Assembly (NCBI GenBank): GCA_036399835.1
Contig: DASWMI010000041.1
Span: 1 to 52,554 of the forward strand
Direction: 5' to 3'
DNA: 52,554 nucleotides
From: DASYML01 sp036399835
GTDB taxonomy: Bacteria; Acidobacteriota; Blastocatellia; Pyrinomonadales; Pyrinomonadaceae
Shown here: positions 15,309-22,986 of the stretch, in pieces
How positions within the stretch are numbered: the stretch's first letter is position 1
Layout of the letters: the number at the start of each line of letters is the position of its first letter
Notes under the pieces: generated by a model
The model's database searches: none
Told to the model about the DNA's origin: nothing
What the model saw: only the letters and a program-made list of their open reading frames with translations
Position numbers and translations under genes: made by a program

Positions 15309-17063
15309 TCAATCTGCTGCCCAGCGATACTCGAAATTATCAGTGGAGAGCGTAAGAGTATCCTTCAACCTTGCTGCAATATCTTTTCCGCCCGGCATCA
15401 TCGGCAGCATGTTGAAGTAGTTACGAATGGCGAAGTTTATGCCCGCGAGACACTTCTTAGCCTTGACCCAGTTGTGTGGGCTGAAAACACGGTTCTGCGG
15501 CTGCGGCTCGTTCGCCTCAGCTTCTAGCGCCATGTTCAGGCTAGTTCCGGCGATTTTCACTATTTCTGCCAGCCTCCCCTTCTCCTTCGCTCGCTCAAGG
15601 CAAGCGTAAGGATTAGGCACTCTGTCAGCTTGGTTGCTGGTAATACTGAAGCACATCGAAACGGCGTATAGCTGGTGGTAAGGCGCGTAAGCCTTCATCG
15701 CCAGGAGAGTCTCATTCAGACCGAGCGGATTGTCGGGCTTCCATGTTTCGGCAATCTCCTGCATCCAGAAATTGAGCGCCTGTGCGTTCTCAGGCTTATA
15801 TTCACGCTTGAAGAGCTGCTCGAAATATTTATCGAAAATTTTAGTTTCATTGTAAGCGATGTTAGGCCGCTGAGAGTGCCATGAGAGCAGATACTTTCCG
15901 AGGTCTGAGAGGTCTAAGACATATTTGGGGTCAGCAGAAGCCGGAGCTTGTTCGCCGCGTTTGGTAATCAGATAGCCATTGGGGTAACGCTGCTCAAAGA
16001 GCTTCTTGAGATTCAGCACCTTCTTGTCATTACTTCGCAGGTCGCGCGGCTTGACGGCGGTTTGTGAGTTGGTCGCAATACTGATTTTGTCGGCCCGTTC
16101 ACGCTGGGGGATTTCGTAGAAGCGGAACATGATGTATGTATCGTCCAAATCCTTCACGCGCTCGCTACATGACAGAATGGTGTTTAGTGACTGGCAACCG
16201 TTGACAATGCTCAAGCCCTGAAGGGAGAGTGAATTTTCATCCAAATTCATGCGGTTGCAGATGGCAGTGATACCGTTATGAAAGAAGAAGAAGTCACGGT
16301 GCTTATCGCCGTAGATCGTAGTTCGTATTCCCTTATTGACCTTGTTGAGTCCCAGAGATTGACGCACGTTCTTTTGAAAGAGTGTCCCGTCATTGATGCC
16401 GGGTATCTTGATACATTCTTTGAGGGCCAGAGCTGCGGTGACGACCTGCGTACCTCCTAGCTCCATCTTCACAAACTTTCCGGCTTCGAGCGGCACTACA
16501 TGATTTATCGAAGGGTTGTCGCGTTCCAGCGCCAAGTCGTATCTCCGCCTCAATTCATCCTTGTCAACGAGATTCAGGCTGGCCGTGAACTTGTCTTTCT
16601 CGGACAGGTCGGCTAATTGCTGCTGGAATGTTGCGAGGTCAGCTTTAGCTGGCTCGGTCAACTCGGCGGTAGTCAGTAGCTCAAAGCTAACGTCGTATTC
16701 GTCTTCCAAGGCTCTGGCTAATTCTGAGAGCTTGCGTCTCAGCTTTTGGTTAGCCACTTCCTGGAGGCGAGCTAGGTCTTGGAGTTGTAGCCAGGCTAAG
16801 AGAACTTCCCGCAACGGCTCCGCATTAATAGTTGCTGCCCCGACAAATTTGCTTTGGATAATAAAGACGGTTGACTTGTCATCGTCAATCACGACGGCAT
16901 CAATCTGCTTATCATCAGGCCCGTCAGTAATGTCGTCTTTGGTTTGATTCAGATCGCGCAAATGAATGTTGCGTAGATACCAGGCGACGAATCTCTGCCC
17001 TTCATTGGGAAAGTGAGTGACGTAATAGTCCTGTTTAATCTCGTCTTGAATCTTCTGGTACAT
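15309..17063 (-). CDS. AIPR-family (abortive phage infection) protein
   Basis: A 584-aa protein of the AIPR family, found in phage-resistance loci. The N-terminal part has a nuclease-like PD-(D/E)XK pattern, D55 then Q70-S71-K72 (IIQSK). The core AIPR region follows at about 225-360: LFQKNVRQSLG, VNKGIRTTI, FFFHNGITAICNR and LSIVNGCQSLNT are family hallmarks, as is SIATNSQTAVKPRDLRSND. It reads away from the HNH-like gene at 17256, with a shared 190-bp control region. AGGAG lies 12 nt before the ATG. No methyltransferase partner sits next to it. Probable defence effector; the trigger is unknown. Confidence 0.85.
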   Translation of the reverse strand: MYQKIQDEIKQDYYVTHFPNEGQRFVAWYLRNIHLRDLNQTKDDITDGPDDKQIDAVVIDDDKSTVFIIQSKFVGAATINAEPLREVLLAWLQLQDLARLQEVANQKLRRKLSELARALEDEYDVSFELLTTAELTEPAKADLATFQQQLADLSEKDKFTASLNLVDKDELRRRYDLALERDNPSINHVVPLEAGKFVKMELGGTQVVTAALALKECIKIPGINDGTLFQKNVRQSLGLNKVNKGIRTTIYGDKHRDFFFFHNGITAICNRMNLDENSLSLQGLSIVNGCQSLNTILSCSERVKDLDDTYIMFRFYEIPQRERADKISIATNSQTAVKPRDLRSNDKKVLNLKKLFEQRYPNGYLITKRGEQAPASADPKYVLDLSDLGKYLLSWHSQRPNIAYNETKIFDKYFEQLFKREYKPENAQALNFWMQEIAETWKPDNPLGLNETLLAMKAYAPYHQLYAVSMCFSITSNQADRVPNPYACLERAKEKGRLAEIVKIAGTSLNMALEAEANEPQPQNRVFSPHNWVKAKKCLAGINFAIRNYFNMLPMMPGGKDIAARLKDTLTLSTDNFEYRWAAD

Positions 17064-17255
17064 TGAGATTGGTTTCTCCTACAAGAGTGAGTTTAATACG
17101 ACTGCCCGGCCTGAAAAGAAGAACTACTCACCATGAGGCGAGCGGGAGTGGCGCCCAATGTATACCAATTCAGTCTCATTGTCCAAAGACCAAGCTCAAC
17201 ACAAAGATGCGTTTTGAATGCCCACGAATTACAATGAGATTGTAGGGATTAAACA

Positions 17256-17702
17256 GTGGCGAAGAAAGTACCGACAATAGAAGAGTATCGAGCTTATGAC
17301 GGTGCGCATTGTTTTCAACTGTGGCGGTCTTTGGATGAGATGTGGAGATGCCAGGGTTGCGGTCGCACAAAATTTGAGCTTATGCGGTGGACATGGCGGA
17401 CTCCTCATGGACGCGCGCCGTTCTGGGGCTGGATGGCAGGGTTGCACACGCACCATGACCACTCGCAGGGATATGTTGATATTGGGCGCGGGCGATTCGC
17501 TGAAATCGTTATTTGCGATCAGTGTAACGCGGCGGACGGGCAGGCAAAGTGGCGCTTGGGGCTGCCGCAGGACTTTTCTTTTACGCCTTCTGAAATCCGG
17601 CAGTTCGTGACGGCAGAGCCGCATGGTAAACATAAGATTGATTATGAGCGCGCACGTAGTATCTATGAATCATTACAAAGGGGGTGGGGAGTAGGAAGAT
17701 GA
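17256..17702 (+). CDS. HNH-like zinc-binding nuclease candidate
   Basis: A 148-aa protein with two Cys pairs (CQGCG near residue 31 and CDQCN near 88) and a His-rich segment HTHHDHSQGY (about 64-73) between them, the layout of a zinc-stabilised HNH/beta-beta-alpha metal fold. A following stretch, FTPSEIRQFVTAEPHGKHKIDYERA, resembles short proteins of phage and mobile elements. No full HNH consensus (H...N...H) is clear, so nuclease activity is inferred. The start is GTG with AGGGA upstream. It is divergent from the AIPR gene, and the pair could be one defence unit. Confidence 0.55.
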   Translation: MAKKVPTIEEYRAYDGAHCFQLWRSLDEMWRCQGCGRTKFELMRWTWRTPHGRAPFWGWMAGLHTHHDHSQGYVDIGRGRFAEIVICDQCNAADGQAKWRLGLPQDFSFTPSEIRQFVTAEPHGKHKIDYERARSIYESLQRGWGVGR

Positions 17703-17919
17703 TTCTCTACACATTTAGCTGGCCGATCCTGATGTACCTGGCGGTGCCGCAAAATGAGGGCTTCTTCTTCAGTATGGATGGCCGCAACGTCCATATTGAG
17801 TGCTAGACGCTCCCAGAGCAAGGCTCTTTTCATATACCAGGGAAGAGTTGGTAGTGGGGTAATAGTGCGTTGATGCAAAAATCGAGGGGCGAGATGTGCC
17901 CTCCCCTCGCCTTCCGACA

Positions 17920-18681
17920 TCACTCCCCACCCCTTATTAGGTCTCTCAGTTCCCAAATCCTCCTCGCCACTCCGGCCTCCATGGCGGGCGTGCAGCGAAG
18001 GCTCTGGTGAATCCGGCAAAAGTTGTAGTACGCAAAGTACAGGGCGAAGGCCGCTAAATTTGCGGCTTTTCGGTGATTGAAGCGGAACTCCATTTCTTTC
18101 AGGTAGAAATAGAAGTGTTCGCGACTCACACCGTATTAACTCTTGAGCTTGGTCTTTGCATAGCCCCAGAAGTTTTCGATGCCATTGATGTGCTGACGCT
18201 TGCTCATCGCAAAGCACTCTTGATGGTTGATGCGGTAGTGCTTGAAGCCGTCGAGCACCAGCCCGTCATAGGAGCGGAAGCTATCGGTGTGGATGACGCT
18301 CTCGGGCACCACCTTCGTCTTGATGATCTGCCGCAAGGTCTTGCGTGACACGTCCTCGACGATGCGGGTGTAGACCTTACCGTTGCGCTTCAAGAGCCCG
18401 AAAACTGGGACTTTACCGGCTGCGCCGCGCCCACGCGGCCCTTTACGACGACCACCGAAGTAGCTCTCGTCGCACTCGACCTCGCCGCCCAAAGGGCTGT
18501 GCAGTTCGCACTCGCGAGACAGGCAGCAGCGGATAACCTGGTAGACGCGCTCGGCGCTGTGGCGGTTGATGCCCATCACTTTCGCGGCACGACTCGCGGG
18601 CACTTCGAGAGCGAAGTACTTGACGAGTTCATTGAGCTGACGGTTCGTCAGTTTACTGTTTTTAACTAAACGCTTGGGCAC
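17920..18681 (-). pseudogene. IS1595-family transposase with in-frame stop
   Basis: Transposase of the IS1595 (ISXO2-like) family. It keeps the N-terminal helix-turn-helix (LTNRQLNELVKYFALEV), the acidic motifs around GGEVECDESYFGG and VIHTDSFRSYDGL, and NGIENFWGYAKTKL. The reading frame is broken by one TAA at 18136-18138; the frame on the other side continues without a shift (YGVSREHFYFYLKEMEFRFNHR) to the normal C-terminus. A single nonsense mutation is therefore enough to explain it. Terminal inverted repeats were not found. Inactive cargo passenger. Confidence 0.85.
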
Positions 18682-18895
18682 TCGAACAGCCTATTTCTCT
18701 TTGGCTGTTCTATACAAGCTCCTTTTGTAGAAATCAAATCGGTTGCAGAAAAGAAGTTATCGGCGCACGTCAGGGGAAAGCCCGTTCGCGCCGAAGTGAC
18801 AGGGCCTATTGAAAAGGCTGTGAGGTCAGTCTTTTGGCAGGAGTATGCTTGCTGGTTAGCTATAAACACCGAGGATAATTATCCCTCGCGAGGCT

Positions 18896-19213
18896 CTATC
18901 GCCGCCGCCTTTTTCTTTCCTTTGCTCGCTTGGTTCCCATAGACTTTCTTCTGGTAGGCAGCCTCTCCGGCAGATCAAAGTTGTCATCAATCAGAACGTC
19001 GGCATAAACATTGGCGGCTCGCGCATACTCTAGGGGCACCTTTAACGACGGCTCTCTGCGTCCGCGCTCGTAATCGCTAATATCTGCCTGGACGATCTTA
19101 TCCTTCAACTCCATCTTCCGGATCATTTTGTTTTGACTGAGCCCTAAAGCATGGCGAATTCGAAGCAGTTTTTCGGCCAATCGCTCTGGCCTCTCGCGAA
19201 CCTTCTTCCCCAT
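18896..19213 (-). CDS. Xre-family transcriptional regulator (copy 1)
   Basis: A 105-aa DNA-binding protein with a Cro/CI-type helix-turn-helix (about 12-70: LRIRHALGLSQNKM...ISDYERGRREPSL) and a C-terminal YADVLIDDNFDLPERLP segment. It ends in a very basic tail (KRAKERKRRRR). It is paralogous to the gene at 19436-19741. GGGAGG precedes the ATG, and a 9-bp-arm palindrome at 19262-19281 lies about 50 bp upstream, fitting autoregulation. Confidence 0.8.
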   Translation of the reverse strand: MGKKVRERPERLAEKLLRIRHALGLSQNKMIRKMELKDKIVQADISDYERGRREPSLKVPLEYARAANVYADVLIDDNFDLPERLPTRRKSMGTKRAKERKRRRR

Positions 19214-19261
19214 CAGGACAGTCCTCCCGACGGGACATAAGCTCGTAGCTCTGGCTCACCA

Positions 19262-19281
19262 CTAATGATAAATATCATTAG
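19262..19281. promoter_or_regulatory. Palindrome upstream of Xre copy 1
   Basis: CTAATGATA (19262-19270), two bases, TATCATTAG (19273-19281). It lies in the 5' region of the minus-strand xre gene; probable operator. Confidence 0.45.
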
Positions 19282-19435
19282 CTTCGGGAAACGCCGCAGT
19301 AGAACACAAGGTTGGTTCTGCTGTATCTCTCTGGCGTCCCACATCAATCTTCCTCATTCCCCATCAAAGTCTTCGGGATCCTGCAAATCTTTCTTTGCCT
19401 CTTGCTCTCTTCGCGCCGATCATCCTAAAGGTCAG

Positions 19436-19741
19436 TTACGTCCCGTGCCCTTTTGCCCGTTTCTGTCCCGTACCTTCTGACAGGCGCACGGGTAGGTCAA
19501 GATCGTCATCAACGAGCACATCTATAGATACTCCGGCGACCCTCGCGTAAGCTAGAAGCACAAACAGCGGAGGCTCGCGCAATCCCTGCTCGAATCTCGA
19601 AATGTTACCAGGATAGACTGTTAGATTGGCTTTCTGGCTCTTTAACTTCTGAACCATCTCTTGTTGCGTGAGGCCGAGAGAGGTGCGGATTTGGCAGAGC
19701 TTGGCGGCCAGCCAGAGGGGCCGCGGTCGCGACGATCCCAT
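19436..19741 (-). CDS. Xre-family transcriptional regulator (copy 2)
   Basis: A 101-aa helix-turn-helix regulator, paralogous to copy 1: both share the pattern QIRTSLGLTQQEM...ISRFEQGLREPPL and a VSIDVLVDDDLDLPVRL end. A near-perfect ribosome site, AAGGAGGT, sits just before the ATG. Two tandem palindromes (19785-19802 and 19807-19822) lie upstream and look like operators. The pair may control the secreted TPR gene that diverges from them. Confidence 0.8.
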   Translation of the reverse strand: MGSSRPRPLWLAAKLCQIRTSLGLTQQEMVQKLKSQKANLTVYPGNISRFEQGLREPPLFVLLAYARVAGVSIDVLVDDDLDLPVRLSEGTGQKRAKGHGT

Positions 19742-20101
19742 CAGAGTAGACCTCCTTGGGAATCGTCCGCTCCCGCTTGGTTTTTACTCCCGGAGGGGAG
19801 TATTATGCTCCCCGTTGGGAGCAACAAGGGCATCCCATCACGAGCCGCCGGAAATTCATAACGCGAATCTCCGGCCACGCGCATCACCCGTAACGACCCT
19901 TAGCTATGCGCAATCTGTGCGGCGTCCTTCTTTTGTCAAATCAGACGAGCGAACTAGGTTCCTTGTTATAACAGAGCGCCCCGCGAGAGTCACTATTCCG
20001 ACATAACAAGATAGCAGAACAGGGGCACTCATGAACGCCGTGCATACGGCAGCCTTCGGCCCTCGATATCTTCTCCCTCAATCTATAGGAGACAACCTTT
20101 T
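19742..20101. other. Divergent intergenic region between xre and TPR genes
   Basis: A 360-bp region with no supported gene. It carries two adjacent inverted repeats, TACTCC/GGAGTA (19785-19802) and GCTCCC/GGGAGC (19807-19822), and otherwise nothing recognisable. AGGAG precedes the TPR start. Confidence 0.5.
19785..19822. promoter_or_regulatory. Tandem palindromes, probable Xre operators
   Basis: TACTCC-6 nt-GGAGTA (19785-19802) and GCTCCC-4 nt-GGGAGC (19807-19822), with centres about 21 bp apart (two helical turns). They lie about 45-80 bp before the xre copy 2 start. Confidence 0.5.
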
Positions 20102-21298
20102 ATGAGCACGATTAGAAGAACACACTTACTATTAGCTTTGGCGCTTTGCTTACTGTTTGCTCTCACATCTTTCGCTCAAACTGAGGCTTGGCTCAAATAC
20201 AATGATGCGGGCATAGCGGCCCTCAATCGAGGTGACTATGCCCAGGCCGAACAACTCCTCAAACGCGCTCTCCAAGAAGCGGGAAGGAACAGGGTGGAAA
20301 ACCGTCCCGTAGCCATCAGTCTCAACAACCTGGCGCTTCTTTACCGGGAGACTAACCGGCAAGCGGAGTCCGAGCAGTTCTATCTGCGATCGATAGAGAT
20401 CTGGCGTAAGACTCTTGGCCTGGATCATAAAGAGGCAGCCAATGCGATTGATGGCCTCGCAATCCTTTATTTTGATCAGGGCTGTTACAGTGCCGCCGAA
20501 GAGCTTCACCTGCGCGCCCTCTCCATTCGCGAGAGAGTTTTGGGCGCAGACCACCCGGACGTGGCCCTGAGTCTGAACAACCTAGCACAGCTTTATGTTC
20601 AATTAGGCCAGTACAGAAAGGCGGAACCGCTTTTTCGACGTGCCGTTGCAATAGCGGAGCGCGCCGAGCCTAACAGTGCTCATTTAGCGTCATATCTCGA
20701 CAATCTTGGTCTGCTTTACGCGAAGCAAAGCCTGTATCAGCAAGCCGAGCAACTACATTACCGCGCACTCACGATCAGGGAGCGCCTCTTTGGCCCGGAG
20801 CACCCAGAGGTGGCCCTCAGTCTGACGAATCTCGCGCGTGTCAACGGCGAGCAGGGCAATTACGCGGCTTCCATTCAGCTACAGATGCGTGCGTTGAAGA
20901 TCTGGGAGAAGTTCTATGGGCCGAAGCACCCGAAAGTGGCGATTGCCCTGAATAATATCGCGATGGACTATTCACGTGCGGGGAAGCCCGCAGCCGCCGA
21001 GCCGTTCATGCGGCGTGCGCTCAGCTTATGGGAGAGTGAGCTGGGGCCAGAGCATCCCACGGTCGCCACCGGACTCGGCAATCTGGCGGATGTGCTACAG
21101 GAGTTGCGAAGATATAGAGAGGCAGAGCCGTTGTATCGCCGAGCCTTGGCTATTCAGGAGAAGGTTTTCGGAGTGGCTCACCCTAGCATAGTACCTGTGC
21201 TGGAGGGATATGCACGTCTGCTGCGCAGAACCCAGCGCGCTGCTGATGCGGCGTTATTGGAAGCCCGGTCGAGGACCATTAGCGCGAATGGCAATTAG
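20102..21298 (+). CDS. Secreted tetratricopeptide-repeat protein
   Basis: A 398-aa protein with an N-terminal signal peptide (about 1-25, ending LTSFAQ). At least seven 42-residue TPRs of the kinesin-light-chain type follow, with the recurring pattern ALxxREKxxGPxHPxVAxSLNNLAxLY. Such repeats bind partner proteins; no enzymatic domain is visible. The gene diverges from the xre pair, and its GC content is close to the host's. Its role as cargo is unknown. A host-derived secreted adaptor is as likely as a defence component. Confidence 0.75.
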   Translation: MSTIRRTHLLLALALCLLFALTSFAQTEAWLKYNDAGIAALNRGDYAQAEQLLKRALQEAGRNRVENRPVAISLNNLALLYRETNRQAESEQFYLRSIEIWRKTLGLDHKEAANAIDGLAILYFDQGCYSAAEELHLRALSIRERVLGADHPDVALSLNNLAQLYVQLGQYRKAEPLFRRAVAIAERAEPNSAHLASYLDNLGLLYAKQSLYQQAEQLHYRALTIRERLFGPEHPEVALSLTNLARVNGEQGNYAASIQLQMRALKIWEKFYGPKHPKVAIALNNIAMDYSRAGKPAAAEPFMRRALSLWESELGPEHPTVATGLGNLADVLQELRRYREAEPLYRRALAIQEKVFGVAHPSIVPVLEGYARLLRRTQRAADAALLEARSRTISANGN

Positions 21299-21654
21299 CT
21301 CGGATTTGTTGGCTCGGGGCAGAGACTTTTCTGAAGTCCTCACGCCCCGTTCAGAATATGCTCACCTTACGAAACTATTCGGGTAACATTATGTAGGGCC
21401 GACGAGTCTTTTGGGCGAAACCAGTTCTCCCCTCTTCTATTATCTGATGACGGACGCCAAGCTCCGTGGCTAACCTTCCAGCCTTTGCCTCCACCACATA
21501 ATGGGCATCAGAATAGATAAGCAGAAGGCCATAAAGAACAAACGAGAGCCTTTGACTCGTCGCAACTTCTCTATATCCCATAATAAGATGGTGTGTTATT
21601 CTACGCGCGGCTGCCTGTTAGAGGTTAAGGGAGGCCTGAGGACTACAGAGCGGC
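21299..21654. other. Gap before the methyltransferase operon
   Basis: A 356-bp stretch between the TPR gene and the methyltransferase operon. A 68-codon minus-strand frame (21375-21581) fills part of it but has no ribosome site or recognised family. The operon promoter should lie in its right part; none was identified with confidence. Confidence 0.4.
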
Positions 21655-22986
21655 ATGAGACATCCACGAACAGCCTATGAACTAAGCAAGTCGCAAGTCG
21701 CAACACCGTCGTCAGTCATTTCGCTGTTCTGGAAGTTAACGAAACAATATCGCCAACGGCTAGGGTCGGTTCTCGATATGGGGGCAGGCGATTGCCGTTT
21801 CGCTAAGGGTGGTATTTTCGATCAATATACTGGTGTTGAAATTGATAAAGAGCGGGTCGCTGCATCTCGCCCCCCGGCGAACGGCAAGATTATTAATGGT
21901 TGTGTGTTCCGGCATCATGGTAGTGGATATTCCGCCTGTATTGGGAATCCTCCGTACGTGCGGCACCATGATATCGAAAGCCCTTGGAAAGAGGAGACAG
22001 TCGCTCGGCTGGAGCGCAAGTTGGACATCTCGCTAAATAAACACGGTAACCTCTACCTTTATTTCTTTTGCCTCGGGCTCTTAAAATCATGTGAAGATGG
22101 TTTAATCGCACTTGTCATACCCTATGAATGGGTATCCCGCCCTTCTTTCAAAGCAGTACGTGAGTACATTCAGAGCCGGGACTGGCGCGTTGCGGTTTAC
22201 CGTTTTCAGATGCCGGTCTTTGAAGGCGTAATGACTACCGCGTCTATCACTATCGTCGATAAAGCATGCCGGGACAGTCAGTGGAAATATTTTGATATCA
22301 CTCCTAATTACGAAGTGGTGCCGCGGCATGGTATTACTGGTTCCAAAGAACAGGTAATTGATTACGCAAAGCGTGGAGAAACCTGGGCTCTTCGCGGTAT
22401 TAGCCCAGGATCACAAAAAGTTTTCACGCTCACCGAAGGCGAGCGAATACATGCAGGTCTTGGCAAGGGCGACGTGGTTCCTTGCGTGACATCTCTTCGG
22501 AATGTGCCTCGAGAGCTACGCGTACTTAGCCGAACCGCGTTTGACAAACACTTCGTGAAAGCTGGCAAGAAATGTTGGTTAATTCGCTCGAATAAGACAC
22601 AACGAAGCATCCAACTTAATGCCTATTTGGAGTCTATTCCGGAGGCTAAACGGCAAACATATACATGCAAGAATCAGACGCCCTGGTTTAACTACGAATC
22701 ACATCCAGTATCGCAACTACTATTCAGTTCAGGTTTTACAAAGTTTGGGCCAAAAGTTCTGATTAATTCAGTGGGAGCGCATGCGACCGGCTCGGTTTAT
22801 GGGATCCACTCAAAGAAAAAGCTACCAGTTCGCCATTTACAGGCTTATCTGCTAGAAATTGACTTCGAAAAGCGGGTAGTTGCTCATTCAGGGAAATTAA
22901 AGAAGGTCGAAATAAAACAACTCAACGCTGTGCTCAATGTCTTCTCCAGCCAAAAAAGAAAAGACACCCGAAACCGTTCTCGATGA
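21655..22986 (+). CDS. N6-adenine-type DNA methyltransferase
   Basis: A 443-aa class I SAM-dependent methyltransferase of the TaqI/Eco57I type. Motif I is VLDMGAGDCRFAKG (about 38-51), an acidic motif II YTGVEID follows, and the catalytic motif IV NPPY is at 98-101. The C-terminal half probably recognises the DNA target. The expected product is N6-methyladenine in DNA. The last 50 nt overlap the start of the GHKL ATPase gene at 22937, so the two are translationally coupled. It may mark self-DNA for the operon that follows; no classical restriction endonuclease is evident. Confidence 0.88.
   Translation: MRHPRTAYELSKSQVATPSSVISLFWKLTKQYRQRLGSVLDMGAGDCRFAKGGIFDQYTGVEIDKERVAASRPPANGKIINGCVFRHHGSGYSACIGNPPYVRHHDIESPWKEETVARLERKLDISLNKHGNLYLYFFCLGLLKSCEDGLIALVIPYEWVSRPSFKAVREYIQSRDWRVAVYRFQMPVFEGVMTTASITIVDKACRDSQWKYFDITPNYEVVPRHGITGSKEQVIDYAKRGETWALRGISPGSQKVFTLTEGERIHAGLGKGDVVPCVTSLRNVPRELRVLSRTAFDKHFVKAGKKCWLIRSNKTQRSIQLNAYLESIPEAKRQTYTCKNQTPWFNYESHPVSQLLFSSGFTKFGPKVLINSVGAHATGSVYGIHSKKKLPVRHLQAYLLEIDFEKRVVAHSGKLKKVEIKQLNAVLNVFSSQKRKDTRNRSR

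Noticed and set aside
17663..18217. 184-codon frame overlapping the IS1595 transposase
   Set aside because: Shadow frame: the other frame carries clear transposase motifs.
21375..21581. 68-codon minus-strand frame before the methyltransferase
   Set aside because: No ribosome site, no family match and alone on its strand; kept only as a remark on the gap.
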